64,000 nucleotides of DNA, from positions 124,001-188,000 of the forward strand of contig JANYHF010000025.1 of NCBI GenBank assembly GCA_025359185.1. Reading direction: 5' to 3'. This DNA comes from Hyphomicrobiaceae bacterium (GTDB lineage Bacteria; Pseudomonadota; Alphaproteobacteria; Rhizobiales; Hyphomicrobiaceae). How positions within the stretch are numbered: position 1 is the stretch's first letter; each line of letters starts with the position of its first letter. The notes beneath the pieces were generated by a model that was given only the letters and a program-made list of their open reading frames with translations, was not told the origin of the DNA and ran no database searches. Made by a program: the position numbers and the translations under genes. Below, in pieces: positions 17,814-27,820 of this stretch.

Positions 17814-20800
17814 TTACTGCGCCTCAACCTTCAATTTGCCGGCGTCCGTCCGTGCAAAACGATCAGGCGCGTACATATCTTCGATGGTGGCGGCGGGCAG
17901 CAGGTAGTCGCCGGGCGTGACAGCGCGGACCACATAGGCGAGCGTGACAGAGTTGCCGGCAGGTGCGTCTTTGCTTGCAGCCAGAGCATCCTCCGTATTC
18001 GCATTGGCATCGGGATTGTCAGCACCATCACTATTGTCCGCAGACGCCGCATCAGCCGGTGCACCCGTGCTTCCCGCGTTCAAGTTCAGCGCAGCCACGA
18101 ACCGGTCATCGCGGAACTCGGTGTGTTCGGCATGGCCCAACTGCTTCAGCCAGGGCATGTTGCTGGTGCTGCTGCTCTCAACCAGACGCGGGTTTTCGAC
18201 TTCGAAACCCGCAGGCAGCCGGTCAACCACCAGCACACGGCCGGCCTTGCCGTCCGTTGGCGTCACTTTCACCAGCACCACAACACGGTCGTTCTGCTTC
18301 AGCGTGGTCAAGCCCTTCACGGCGGCGATGGGCTTGCCATCAAGCGTGAAGTAAGTGCGCTCCAGCTTGAAGCCCTTGGACGTCGCGGGTTCCGGCGTCA
18401 GCGATTCGCCCGAGACCGTGACGACGGCCTGCACATCGGTGTCGCTGCTGTTGGTGACCACGAACGGGCTCTTGGTGAGATCGTCCAACGTCAAGCCCCG
18501 CATCAGCGCGCCAGTCTGTGGTTTGCCGTTGACGTCGAGTGTCAGCGTCTTGCCTTGCTCGATCAAGCTGCGGGCGGCCAGAAGCATCCACGATTGTTCC
18601 TGTGTGGACGTATAGGTGTGCGACAGCCGCGATTTGCTCACCAGTTCGGCAAGGCGCGAGGCGGACTGCTTGCGTACGCCAGTTTCGGAAACCAGAGCCA
18701 GCGTGGCAGCGCCATCGCGCAAGCCCGAGCCGTAGTCGGCCCGCGCATCACCGTCAGCGGCGTCCTTCTCCACATCGGCAATGGCGCTATCGAAGGCTTT
18801 GCCGGCGCGTTCGGTGTCGCCATAGAGCGCGAGGGCGGCGGCGATCTGCGCCTTGGCCATCGGATTGGCGAAGCGGTCGAGACGGGTATCGGCGTAATAG
18901 CGCAAGTCGCCGATGGGCGCGCGGCCGTTGCGGGCGAGCACATAAAGGGCGTAGGCGATGGATTCGCCGCCCTTTTCGAAGTCGGAGGCGTAGCTCACCG
19001 AGTTCTGCAACTTGTCGAGGGCTTGGCTAAAGGCACGCGGCTGCACCGTAAAACCCTGTTCCTTGGCGCGACCGAGGAAGTCGGTGACATAGGCGCTTAG
19101 CCACAAATCGCCGTTGCTCGGACCCCAGAGGCCGAACGCGCCGGACGAGTCCTGCATGTCATAGAGACGGTTGATGGCCTCCTGGATGCGGGTCTTGGCT
19201 TCCGACTCGCCCGTGATGCCAGCGGCGGCGGCGACCTGGTTGAGATAGAGCAGCGGCAGTGCGCGGCTGGTCGTCTGCTCGGCACAGCCGTAGGGGTAGC
19301 GGTCAAGCGCGGCCAACAGTCCGGGCACGTCCAGACTGGCGGCCGGGCCAACGGCGAGCGTCACCTTTGAGCGCTCGGGGATCAAATCCTTCAGCACGTC
19401 AGCGGTGACGGTGATCTTGCCAGTCTTGGCAGACAGGGTCTGCACCGTCGTGCGCTTCACGTCGCCAGCAGGCGCGTGCACCTCCAGGCCGAAATTGCGG
19501 TGTACCAAGATGTTTCCGGGGCCTGTGAGTGACACGGCGTAGCTGATCTTGCCGGCTTTGGGTGAGGCGAGCGCCGCGATCTGCAACTTACGTTCGCCTG
19601 CCCCCAGGACAACATCCTGGTCGAGCGCCATGCTCTTGCTGCTGCCTTCGGTTTGCTCGACGGCGACATGATACGTGCCCGCTGCACCTTCAACATTGTG
19701 CACGTCGAACACCAGCTGGCTCTTGTCGCCAAGCGTCAGGAAACGCGGACCGGACACCAGCATGGCGACCGGATCGCGCACGATCAGTTCCTTGTCGGCA
19801 TGGCCGAGCTTGGTCTTGGTCCAGGCGACGGCCATGACGCGCAGCGCGCCATTGAAATCGGGGATGTCGAACGTGACCTCGGCTTTGCCATCCGCGCCGA
19901 CCTTGAGGATGCCGGAGAACAGAGCAACGGGCGCGACGGTGGGCAGAGCCACAGCCGTATCGAGCCCACCGCCGTCACCGCCCGAGCGGGCAAGCCCACG
20001 TTCAGCGTGCATCCCATCGATGAGCTTTCCGTACAAGTCGCGGACTTCGACACCGAGGCGGCGCTGGCCGTAGAACCAGCCTTCCGGCGATGGCGTCTTG
20101 TAGGCAGTGAGATTGAGAATGCCGACATCGACGGCGGCGAGCACGACGCGCGCTTCTTCGCCTGCGGCCAAGCCGGTCAGCGAGACGGGCACTTTCAGTT
20201 TGTCACCGGATGGTGATTTGTCCGGCAAGGTGAAACTCACGCCGAGCGTCCGGCTGGCCGAATCCACCGGCACCCAATGCACGCCGATGGAGCGCGACGG
20301 CATCCGCTTGGCGGCCTCGTCCATGGGCCGGTAGAGCATGGCCGTGATATAGGAGCCTGGAGCCATTGCGTCACTGATCGGTATCTCGACGCTGGCGCCG
20401 GTCTTGGCCACATCGACCATCTGCATAGAGACCAAACCATCGCGCAATACGGCGATGATAGCTTTGCCTTCGCCCTCGGGCGCGATGTTCAGTTTGAGCG
20501 TGTCGCCGACTTTGTAACTCGCCTTGTCGGTGCCGATTTGGAGCACTTCGGGGCTGTCGGCTTTCTCGGCGCCGTACCATCCAGCATAGAAGGTTGTGCT
20601 GCTGGCCGGGCCGCCCGCTTCGGTCGAAGCGACTTGCAGGACGTACTCGCCCCATTGCACGGGAACGCTCAGTTTTCCGGGCGTGGCGGCATCAAGGTCA
20701 ATGGTGCCGTCGAGCACCTTGCTCGTGTAAACGACGGGCTCATAGGTCCATGAGCCGTTCTTGCCGTACCACTGGTACTGCCGGTCCACTTTCTTGACTT

Positions 20801-23153
20801 GCCACGCAAGCCCCTTGACGGCGGCGGGTTTGCCGTCAATGCCGATCATGACCAGATCGAAATTGGCGACGCCGCCACGTTCGAGCACTTTGTCCGAGGC
20901 GGGCTTGATGCCGATGGAGGCCGACCCCGGCAGGATCGGCATTGTTACGGCACGTTCAATCGTGCGGCCAGACGGTTCGCGAAGGCGGAGCGCGATCTTG
21001 GCCTCAAGTAGATGAGACGTACGCGGCAGTTGCGGCAAAGCGATGGTGACATCTGCATGTCCCTTGGCATCGGTCTTGCCCAGTGTTGGCAGCGACAGGC
21101 GCACCGGATTGACCTTTTCGTCATCCATGCCGAAGCGATAGCCCTGGAAGCCCGCCAGTCCTTGCGAGGCCTGGGTCACCAGGATATCGGCCTCAATGCC
21201 GAGATTGGCAGCAGGCGGACCATAGAGGTAGTGGCCGTCGGCCTTGATGATGCCGTCCTTGCCGGGCTCGAAGGCCATGGCAACCGGCGTCAGCGTCATA
21301 TCCAGGCGTTCGGGCACATAATCTTCGACCAGGAACGAGGTCTCGCCGATGGCGTTGCCCTTCGGGTCAGCGAAGACGCGAGCCCGCCAGGTGCCGGTCA
21401 TAGCTGTCGGCGGTAGGCCGAGTGTGAAAGAGCGTCCGCCCAGGCCGTCGTCCTTCAAAATCAGGCTCTGCTGTTCGACGCCGTCGGGGCGCTCGATTTT
21501 CATCGTGAGCGGAAGGTTTTCGGTAGCGTTGGCCTTGCGGTCGCGCAGCAGGCCCGTGAGATGCACCTGCTCGCCGGGGCGGTAGACGCCGCGCTCGGCC
21601 CACAGATAGGCGTCCAAAGGTCCGGGTGCGTCGCGTCCGGCAACGCCGCGGTCGGACAAGTCAAACGCACCGCCGTTCATATCGAGGAAGGCGTAGTCGT
21701 TGTCGGCGGTCTCGGCGATCAGGATGCCTGGCGCCTGGCCGCCTTCGCCGCGCGTAAGCCCGGCATCGAAATGCACGTAGCCCTGGGCGTCAGTCTTACC
21801 TTCGCTGAGCACCTCATTGTTGCGGGCGACGAGCTTGACCTTGGTGCCCTCCTTGGGCACGGCGGTCGCCAGCGAACGCACAAAGGCGTGTACGCCGTCA
21901 TCGCCCGTGAAGGCCGCAAGTCCCATATCCGAGACGATGAACCATTGCGTCGCCCGCGCCTTATAGTCTTCGAGCTTGCTGCCATCGGCCTCGGCCGACA
22001 TGACGTAGACGCCAGGTCCGAGATTGGGGATCATCTGGCTGACCGGGAACGCCGTGCTGACTTCCTGGTTCAGCTCCTGCTTCACGGCGAGGTCGCCCTT
22101 CCAGAGCGCCGAACCGGATTTGTTTCGGATGTCGTCGAACTGGTTGCCCGACAGCTGGCTGGTGAGATCGCCCTCGATGATCGTGCGCGCCAGGTTGCGG
22201 TCACCGATCTTGAAGACCTCGATCATCACCTTGGCCGTATTGACGCTGACGACCGGAATGCCCTGCTGACCCTTGTTGGGCAGCACGTAGTTCTTGCCCG
22301 AAAATCGCGCCATCGGTGAGCGGTCACGGACATAGATGGCGAGCGTCGCGGTCTTGCCGAGGTCTTCGCCAACGGACGATGGCAGGCCCGAGCGCAGCTG
22401 CACTTCGTAGCGTTGGCCATGTGTCAGGCCATCGATGCACAGCTGATAGTCTTCCTTGCTGACAGCAGCCGGATCGGCGCCGTTGAGGGAGATGAATTTG
22501 CTGTAGTCGAGCTGGCCAAGCACCAACGGGTCGGAGAACTGGACGCACAGGCGGGGCGTCACGGCGTCGCTGTCTACAGAGTAATCGGTGATGCGGAACC
22601 CTTGCTGGCCACGCAAGGTGTCATAGGCCTCGTGTACGGATTTGTCGTCGGCGAGGGCCAAGCTGGACTTGAAGGCGCTGAGCGCCGGACGCCACAATTC
22701 GCGCCGCTTCAGCGCTTCAGCGAGTACAGCCAGCGAGTCCGCCTTCAGCATATCGGCCTGGCCGAGCTGATAGGCGGTGAAGGCCGCACCCGTCGCATAT
22801 TCGTTGAAGGAGGTCTTCTCCTGGTCGTTCACCGGGTCGCTGGCCTCTAGCGCCTTGGCAAGCGCCAGCCAGCTCTTGGCATCTTGCGGTTCGAGGGCCA
22901 GCGCGGCCCCGAGGTTCTGCACCGCCTGCCGGTTGTCGCCCGCCTTGATCGACTGTTCGGCCAGCTTGTGCCAAGCGACTGCCGTCTTGCCCGCCGGGCT
23001 CCAGATCTTCTTAAGGGAGGCCTGAAGCCGCGTCGAATCCTGTGCAACGTCAGGGTGGAAGAACGGCTTTTCCGCCGCACTCACGAGACTTGGTGGGATG
23101 GCAAGGAGGATAAGGAGGAGAGCGACGCAGAAACCGGTCAAGTGACGGATCAT
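17814..23153 (-). CDS. Alpha-2-macroglobulin family protein (bacterial, thioester type)
   Basis: Bacterial macroglobulins are periplasmic protease traps that pair with PBP1C, thought to guard the envelope when it is breached. The 1779-aa product has an N-terminal Sec signal (MIRHLTGFCVALLLILLAIP) without a lipobox Cys, so it is probably soluble in the periplasm. A helical, TPR-like segment covers ~40-190, then a long series of macroglobulin beta domains. The thioester motif GCAEQ is at about residue 1290 and a helical thioester-ring domain follows. The internal bait region cannot be delimited by eye. The stop codon abuts the pbpC start, forming a classic two-gene unit. It is large, intact and of normal length for the YfhM type. 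Confidence 0.93.
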   Translation of the reverse strand: MIRHLTGFCVALLLILLAIPPSLVSAAEKPFFHPDVAQDSTRLQASLKKIWSPAGKTAVAWHKLAEQSIKAGDNRQAVQNLGAALALEPQDAKSWLALAKALEASDPVNDQEKTSFNEYATGAAFTAYQLGQADMLKADSLAVLAEALKRRELWRPALSAFKSSLALADDKSVHEAYDTLRGQQGFRITDYSVDSDAVTPRLCVQFSDPLVLGQLDYSKFISLNGADPAAVSKEDYQLCIDGLTHGQRYEVQLRSGLPSSVGEDLGKTATLAIYVRDRSPMARFSGKNYVLPNKGQQGIPVVSVNTAKVMIEVFKIGDRNLARTIIEGDLTSQLSGNQFDDIRNKSGSALWKGDLAVKQELNQEVSTAFPVSQMIPNLGPGVYVMSAEADGSKLEDYKARATQWFIVSDMGLAAFTGDDGVHAFVRSLATAVPKEGTKVKLVARNNEVLSEGKTDAQGYVHFDAGLTRGEGGQAPGILIAETADNDYAFLDMNGGAFDLSDRGVAGRDAPGPLDAYLWAERGVYRPGEQVHLTGLLRDRKANATENLPLTMKIERPDGVEQQSLILKDDGLGGRSFTLGLPPTAMTGTWRARVFADPKGNAIGETSFLVEDYVPERLDMTLTPVAMAFEPGKDGIIKADGHYLYGPPAANLGIEADILVTQASQGLAGFQGYRFGMDDEKVNPVRLSLPTLGKTDAKGHADVTIALPQLPRTSHLLEAKIALRLREPSGRTIERAVTMPILPGSASIGIKPASDKVLERGGVANFDLVMIGIDGKPAAVKGLAWQVKKVDRQYQWYGKNGSWTYEPVVYTSKVLDGTIDLDAATPGKLSVPVQWGEYVLQVASTEAGGPASSTTFYAGWYGAEKADSPEVLQIGTDKASYKVGDTLKLNIAPEGEGKAIIAVLRDGLVSMQMVDVAKTGASVEIPISDAMAPGSYITAMLYRPMDEAAKRMPSRSIGVHWVPVDSASRTLGVSFTLPDKSPSGDKLKVPVSLTGLAAGEEARVVLAAVDVGILNLTAYKTPSPEGWFYGQRRLGVEVRDLYGKLIDGMHAERGLARSGGDGGGLDTAVALPTVAPVALFSGILKVGADGKAEVTFDIPDFNGALRVMAVAWTKTKLGHADKELIVRDPVAMLVSGPRFLTLGDKSQLVFDVHNVEGAAGTYHVAVEQTEGSSKSMALDQDVVLGAGERKLQIAALASPKAGKISYAVSLTGPGNILVHRNFGLEVHAPAGDVKRTTVQTLSAKTGKITVTADVLKDLIPERSKVTLAVGPAASLDVPGLLAALDRYPYGCAEQTTSRALPLLYLNQVAAAAGITGESEAKTRIQEAINRLYDMQDSSGAFGLWGPSNGDLWLSAYVTDFLGRAKEQGFTVQPRAFSQALDKLQNSVSYASDFEKGGESIAYALYVLARNGRAPIGDLRYYADTRLDRFANPMAKAQIAAALALYGDTERAGKAFDSAIADVEKDAADGDARADYGSGLRDGAATLALVSETGVRKQSASRLAELVSKSRLSHTYTSTQEQSWMLLAARSLIEQGKTLTLDVNGKPQTGALMRGLTLDDLTKSPFVVTNSSDTDVQAVVTVSGESLTPEPATSKGFKLERTYFTLDGKPIAAVKGLTTLKQNDRVVVLVKVTPTDGKAGRVLVVDRLPAGFEVENPRLVESSSTSNMPWLKQLGHAEHTEFRDDRFVAALNLNAGSTGAPADAASADNSDGADNPDANANTEDALAASKDAPAGNSVTLAYVVRAVTPGDYLLPAATIEDMYAPDRFARTDAGKLKVEAQ

Positions 23154-23288
23154 TGTTCCACCGTTGGTAGATGCGCTTGGCGGACCGGCGCTGAACCGAT
23201 CAGCGGCAGCACCGGCCGTCGATCATCATGAGCATTTCCCCTTGGCGAAACAATGGCAGCATTGTTTCAGAACGTGTTAACAAACAAT

Positions 23289-23320
23289 AAAAAAGACGCG
23301 GGAACCGAAGTGCCCGCGCC
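23289..23320 (-). terminator. Rho-independent terminator downstream of the 213-aa gene
   Basis: Read on the minus strand, GGCGCGGG pairs with CCCGCGTC (one G-T pair) around a 10-base loop and is followed directly by six T. It lies about 150 bases after the stop of the 213-aa gene and 136 bases before the macroglobulin start, so it separates the two minus-strand units. It is the clearest intrinsic terminator in the window. Confidence 0.8.
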
Positions 23321-23340
23321 TTGATGTTTTCAATCCGTAG

Positions 23341-23463
23341 CCGTCGTCCCGGATGCGCTGCACCATTCTTCATGGTGCGGCGCATCCGGGATCCTCTCCG
23401 ATGTATAAGGTCCCGTGTCTGCGGCGCACCGCGAAGGAGCGCAGCGAAGCGCACGGGATGACG
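23341..23463. repeat. Palindromic repeat family B, in the 316-bp gap 23154-23469
   Basis: The core 23348-23390 is a near-perfect palindrome: CCCGGATGCGC and its complement with GCACCAT / ATGGTGC inside. An outer arm ends CACGGGATGACGG. Relatives are at 47597-47827, with fragments around 59930-60010. It occupies the gap between the 213-aa gene and the macroglobulin gene, together with the terminator at 23289-23320. The remaining 23154-23288 should hold the macroglobulin promoter; I cannot point to boxes with confidence. Confidence 0.75.
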
Positions 23464-23469
23464 GAGACA

Positions 23470-24111
23470 TTAGTGCCGGGTGCTGACGGTAGCGCCAGCG
23501 GCACCGGGCACAAGATGTCCGCCCAAAGGGTTCAGCACATCGTGTGGAACTTGGCCAACACCGGACGCCAGACGCTGCGGACGGATCACGGCCACGGTCT
23601 GACATTTGCTCCACAGCGCCGTGAAGCTCAATGAGGCCCGGTGAGCGGCGGCCGCGTTGAAGCATTCAAATGTCTCAAAGGCATCGCGGGTTTCAGGGTC
23701 GCGCCGCATACAGTCGCCGTGCCAGCTGAACGAAGTACCAAGCACCATCTGCTCATGGGCATCGACAAGGGCTGGATGCCGCGCCCAGCGGATCTCCGGG
23801 ACGCTGGTGGCGCCATTGTTCAAGAGGCCAAGCTCGATCCACTCGGTTAACAGTTCGGCGGGGTCGAGCAGGTTCAGAATCAGCTGCACCTGCACGCCAA
23901 GGGTCGAGAAATCGCGCAACGACGCAAGCATGGAGCGCGCGGCCGGGGACGCCGGTGAGCGGACCATCAGCGTAACGGTGCGCTGTGTCAAAGGTGGAGC
24001 TTCGACGGCGCTGAGGCGATCCAGGAAAAAACCGGCGAAACGGGATATGTTCTCTTGTTTCTCCTCAGGCTTCACAAATTTGGATTGCCGCGCGTTGTCA
24101 AAGAAGCTCAT
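23470..24111 (-). CDS. Uncharacterised 213-aa protein of the ParA/PBP cluster
   Basis: I do not recognise a family. The likely start is ATG 24111 (MSFFDNARQSKFVKPEEKQE, 213 aa), with GAGGG about 11 bases upstream; the 238-aa track form starts earlier without a ribosome site. There is no signal peptide or membrane segment, so it is expected in the cytoplasm. Residues ~40-200 look like an alpha/beta domain, with alternating hydrophobic strands such as RTVTLMVRS and VQVQLILNLL. There is a striking SFSWHGDCMRRDPETRDAFE segment with one His and several acidic and basic residues that could be a catalytic site. It follows the 1065-aa membrane protein by 192 bp in the same direction and ends before a strong terminator, so it is probably the last gene of that unit. 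Confidence 0.7.
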   Translation of the reverse strand: MSFFDNARQSKFVKPEEKQENISRFAGFFLDRLSAVEAPPLTQRTVTLMVRSPASPAARSMLASLRDFSTLGVQVQLILNLLDPAELLTEWIELGLLNNGATSVPEIRWARHPALVDAHEQMVLGTSFSWHGDCMRRDPETRDAFETFECFNAAAAHRASLSFTALWSKCQTVAVIRPQRLASGVGQVPHDVLNPLGGHLVPGAAGATVSTRH

Positions 24112-24303
24112 GTGGACTTGACCCTCTGGCCCGTTGCCACGTCCGCCGGGTACGATCGGCATCCGTCCGGGCATTGATTTCACCATGTGATATAACGGCC
24201 CATTGGGTTAACGAACGATTTCGGGTCGCCCAAAAAGTGGGCAAAAATGGCGCGATACGGGGCGTGAACGGGAAGAAAAATCGGCCCGGCCATTGCCCAC
24301 GGC

Positions 24304-27300
24304 TCAGGATGTGCGCTTGCGGCGGCTGCTGCCACGGCCGAATTTTGTGGCGATACGTTCAATTTCGATGTCTTCGCGGGCTCTGGCGGCGGCGTGGATA
24401 TCGACTGTGGCGTCGCCGCCCAGCGTATCCGATTGGCTATCTTGCCAATCGGGATCGATGGGCTGCCAGCCGGATTCGGCGCTATCGGCATCGCGGCTGT
24501 GAGCGATGAAGGTATCGATGTCGCTGGTTGTTGAAATCCCGGCTGGGGGCAATTGGGCTTCCGGCGCCTCGAAGGCGTCCCAGCTCTGCTGCAGTTCGGG
24601 CGCGACGGACTGCTGAGCGCCAACATGGAAGGCTTCCGGCACCATTGGCTCGATAGCATAATCGATCTGATGCACGCCGCCTGCCATCGTACTTTCGGCC
24701 GCCCAGCGGAACGCTTCGGGCAACCGCGCGGGAGCCTGCCAGGTGCGGGGGTCGCTGCTGGCGAGGGCCGCATTACCGTTACTGTAGTAGCTCTGCTGTG
24801 TAGGCTGACGGCTGGCCGTCCGTGTCGCATGGTCCGAATGCCGGTCCTGGCCGTTGTCTGACCAGGCTTTGGCGGCCGACAGGTTGGGCATCAGGATGAC
24901 GGTCGAGGCTTCGCCCGCATCGTAGGCCGACGGGCGGGGGCCAAATTCGGGATCAAGACGCGCCGTGCCCGCGACGGGCGATGCCGCGTCAAATGCGGTC
25001 TGCTGCCAGGATTGGTGCGTGGCCTGCTGGCCGGGCCGTATCATGCCGAGCACGTCGCCGCCATGGTCTGGCGCATACGGATAATGAGCATTGCCATTTG
25101 CACCTTGGCCATTGATGGCGCTGAGCGCCGCATCAAGCGACCGGGGCGACGCTGTGGTCTGCGCCGCCGTGGCCTCGGCCCGTGCCGCCAAAGCCACATG
25201 GCCAGCCTGATGCGTAGTCAAATCGCGCATGATCAACGCCAGTTCCGATACCGTCTCACGCAGCATCGCGACATCGGCGGACGGGCCCTCTTGTGGTGCG
25301 GGCGCCGTATGCTGTGGTTCGGACATGGCGTTCGCGCGCGACAAGGGCCGGCGTACGAAACTGGGTTCGACGATCATCTCGTCTTTGAGGCCCATGATCT
25401 TGTCCCAGAAGCCGGGTTTGCGCGCCGCATTGCCGTTGGCGTGCAGCTCATGCCCGCCATCGACCTTCAGCGTGCCATGATCATCGTCGCCATAGGTGCG
25501 GGAGATGTCGCGCTTGGTGCGCTCGATCTGGGCCCGCTTGGCGGTGATGCTGGCTTCAAGATCGAGCGTGTTCAACTCTGACTGGGCCGACATTTCGCGG
25601 CGGCGAAGATCGGCCTCCTGCTGCTTCGACGTGATGTTGGTCTCGATCATCAGCGTGTTGAGTTCGGCCTCCTTGCGCTTGGCCGATTTCACCGCGTCGT
25701 GCTCGATCTCCTTCAACTCAGATTCGAACACGATCTGACTGCTCTTCATCTCATTCTTTTTGATGCGGGCTTCGAGCTGCTTTTCCCGAACCGGCGTCAA
25801 CTCGTGATCGGCACCAACCACCATGTCCATGACGAAGTCCGACCACGCGCCCTTGTTGAAGCGATAAAGGCGGAAACTCTGGATGCCGGACCATTTGCTG
25901 CCGAGCTTCTTCAGCCGCGTACGCACGGCGCTGGCGGGCGGGAAGCTGGCCCGGCGGAATGGGCCGCCGCGCTCCTGGCTGGCAAAGAAATTGATGATGA
26001 ACTGGGCTTCCATCAGGTCTTCTTCCGAGAGATTACGGGCGCTGCCATCATGGTCGCCGCCCGCGCCTTCGCGCCCGGCAATCAGCGGCACGGCAACATA
26101 GTCATGGCCCATGTAATCGAAGGCGATGTGGCGCAGCGGCTCCATCTTGGCGCGGGCGTCGGGGTCATCGTGGATGGCGTAAAGGTCGTCAAGCGTGCGG
26201 TAAACCTCTCCGTCCGAAGCAGCACGGCGGCGGCGGGTACGCTCTTTCGACGACAGTGGTTTGGGGATCGACACCAGCAGCAGGCAGATATCGACAAAGA
26301 GTGCGATGGCGAGCGGAATATAATCGCGCTGGCCGAGGCCGGCTTCGGCATTGCTGACGGCTTTCACTTCGACGCCATTGGTCTGCACAGCGCGCAGTTG
26401 CTGGGTACGGATCTGGTCGGGCGTGGCGGGCAGTTTGAACTGCGCCAGACTCATCAGTGTATAGTTGAGACGGCGGAATGCTTCGATGGTGGCGTCGGCG
26501 CCTTCCACGGTCACGATTTCTGGCTTCTCCAGCAGTGGCAGCGCGTCGATAGATTTGACGGCGCTCTTCAGCGAGGCGGAGATCTGTGCATCCGGGCACG
26601 AGAAGGTCTTGCCCTGCTCGTCGGAAAATACGGTGGTATCGGCCCGCTTGGCAAAGTCGGAGCGAAGTTGCGTGAGCTGAGGATCGGAGCGGAAGGCATT
26701 GAAGCCGGCGACGGCCAGCTCCAGTTTGCGGCCAAGCGCTTTGATGAAGTCGTTGCGGGTGCCGGTCTTCAGGTCAAACGTGCTCTTGTCCTGCTTGACG
26801 ATCTTTTGCAGATCGCCGTCGAGCGCCGCGATGTCGGATTTGATGGACGCCGAACGCTGCTGCACGAACTGCGATGCGGTCGAGAAGCTGGCGGCATCGG
26901 ATTCGCGCAGACGGCGGCGCGGGCCATCGCCGGGGCGGCTGTTGGGGCAGGAGTTGCCCTTGGAGACTTCGTCGGCGGCTTTCTGCGTCGACACGACGGC
27001 AAGACCGTCGAACACCGTTTGCATCTGTGCCAGGCGCGTCTCGGCGCCATGCATCGCCGACTGCACCTGGGTGACGGCAGATTCGGCGGTGCGTGAGGCC
27101 TCCGAACGGCTTTCGAGGAACTTCCAATAGAAACCAAACGAGAAGCCGACGGAGATCAGTGTCAGGAACAAATAGCCGGCGATGTAGAGCGCGCGGACGG
27201 TGAAACCGGTGTCTTCGTTGAACAATTGATCAAGCAGCCAGACCACCATCAACATCAGCATGGCGACGGATGCGCCGATAGCGATCTTGAAAACCAGGTC

Positions 27301-27501
27301 CAAGTCGCCAAGATTGGCTTGCACGAGTTCGAGCATCCCGGAATAGGTGGAGATCCAGGAGAGGATGGCGAGACCGGCAACGAGCGCGATCTTTTTCAGA
27401 TCGTGCGTGCGCTTGTATTCCGGACGCTGGCGCAGCATTTTGGCTGTGCTGCCGCGTACGCCCGCAAAACTCGCCTCTGACTGTTGCATGGCTTTGGCCA
27501 A
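24304..27501 (-). CDS. Uncharacterised 1065-aa membrane protein with periplasmic domain and cytoplasmic coiled coil
   Basis: I cannot name a family. Membrane segments are predicted at ~38-57, 71-92, 104-127 and 395-413. By the positive-inside rule (KERTRRRR right after segment 4) the N- and C-termini face the cytoplasm and residues ~128-394 form a helical periplasmic domain, with Cys185 and Cys302 available for a disulfide. After segment 4, residues ~560-690 form a highly charged coiled coil (KRKEAELNTLMIETNITSKQ). The last ~350 residues are low-complexity with a KFGRGSSRRKRTS basic tail. The start is TTG 27501 or ATG 27489. It lies downstream of an atypical PBP and divergent from a ParA gene, so a scaffold linking the cytoplasm to wall synthesis is a reasonable but unproven guess. 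Confidence 0.75.
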   Translation of the reverse strand: MAKAMQQSEASFAGVRGSTAKMLRQRPEYKRTHDLKKIALVAGLAILSWISTYSGMLELVQANLGDLDLVFKIAIGASVAMLMLMVVWLLDQLFNEDTGFTVRALYIAGYLFLTLISVGFSFGFYWKFLESRSEASRTAESAVTQVQSAMHGAETRLAQMQTVFDGLAVVSTQKAADEVSKGNSCPNSRPGDGPRRRLRESDAASFSTASQFVQQRSASIKSDIAALDGDLQKIVKQDKSTFDLKTGTRNDFIKALGRKLELAVAGFNAFRSDPQLTQLRSDFAKRADTTVFSDEQGKTFSCPDAQISASLKSAVKSIDALPLLEKPEIVTVEGADATIEAFRRLNYTLMSLAQFKLPATPDQIRTQQLRAVQTNGVEVKAVSNAEAGLGQRDYIPLAIALFVDICLLLVSIPKPLSSKERTRRRRAASDGEVYRTLDDLYAIHDDPDARAKMEPLRHIAFDYMGHDYVAVPLIAGREGAGGDHDGSARNLSEEDLMEAQFIINFFASQERGGPFRRASFPPASAVRTRLKKLGSKWSGIQSFRLYRFNKGAWSDFVMDMVVGADHELTPVREKQLEARIKKNEMKSSQIVFESELKEIEHDAVKSAKRKEAELNTLMIETNITSKQQEADLRRREMSAQSELNTLDLEASITAKRAQIERTKRDISRTYGDDDHGTLKVDGGHELHANGNAARKPGFWDKIMGLKDEMIVEPSFVRRPLSRANAMSEPQHTAPAPQEGPSADVAMLRETVSELALIMRDLTTHQAGHVALAARAEATAAQTTASPRSLDAALSAINGQGANGNAHYPYAPDHGGDVLGMIRPGQQATHQSWQQTAFDAASPVAGTARLDPEFGPRPSAYDAGEASTVILMPNLSAAKAWSDNGQDRHSDHATRTASRQPTQQSYYSNGNAALASSDPRTWQAPARLPEAFRWAAESTMAGGVHQIDYAIEPMVPEAFHVGAQQSVAPELQQSWDAFEAPEAQLPPAGISTTSDIDTFIAHSRDADSAESGWQPIDPDWQDSQSDTLGGDATVDIHAAARAREDIEIERIATKFGRGSSRRKRTS

Positions 27502-27734
27502 TGCTCCCTACACATACTGACACGGCTTACGACGCAAAAGCCTTGAGAGAGGCCCAGATGAACGCGGGCCAATGAACGCGAGGTGAATGATCAGAGATCC
27601 GTGTGCTGCCCTCTTGGGATCAAGGCATTGCCCGTTGCAGAGCCGTACCCACCCCAGTCCAGTTCTTCTCTTCGCGGTTTATTCCGGCGAATCTTGGGCT
27701 GCGCGGCGGCAACACGAAGGGGCCGGACCCGATT

Positions 27735-27788
27735 GAAGTTCCCCCACCCCACCCCAACCTTGCTCCTCCCCCTTTCAAGGGGGAGGAG
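27735..27788. repeat. Palindromic repeat family C in the 319-bp gap 27502-27820
   Basis: A perfect 12-bp stem, CTCCTCCCCCTT / AAGGGGGAGGAG (27763-27788), has a two-base loop and is preceded by a CCCCACCCC tract. It sits between the atypical PBP gene and the 1065-aa membrane protein gene. The rest of the 319-bp gap has no supportable ORF. On the minus strand the hairpin lies 30-60 bases after the PBP stop and could attenuate read-through into the next gene. Confidence 0.75.
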
Positions 27789-27820
27789 ACGCAAATACCG
27801 ATGGAAAAACGTTTTTCGGT

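Noticed and set aside
17727-19100. 457-aa plus-strand ORF opposite the macroglobulin 3' end
   Set aside because: Shadow of a well-supported macroglobulin gene; begins inside a palindromic repeat.
25699-27096. 465-aa plus-strand ORF opposite the 1065-aa membrane protein
   Set aside because: The minus-strand frame has coherent membrane segments and coiled coil; the plus frame shows only GC-skewed composition.
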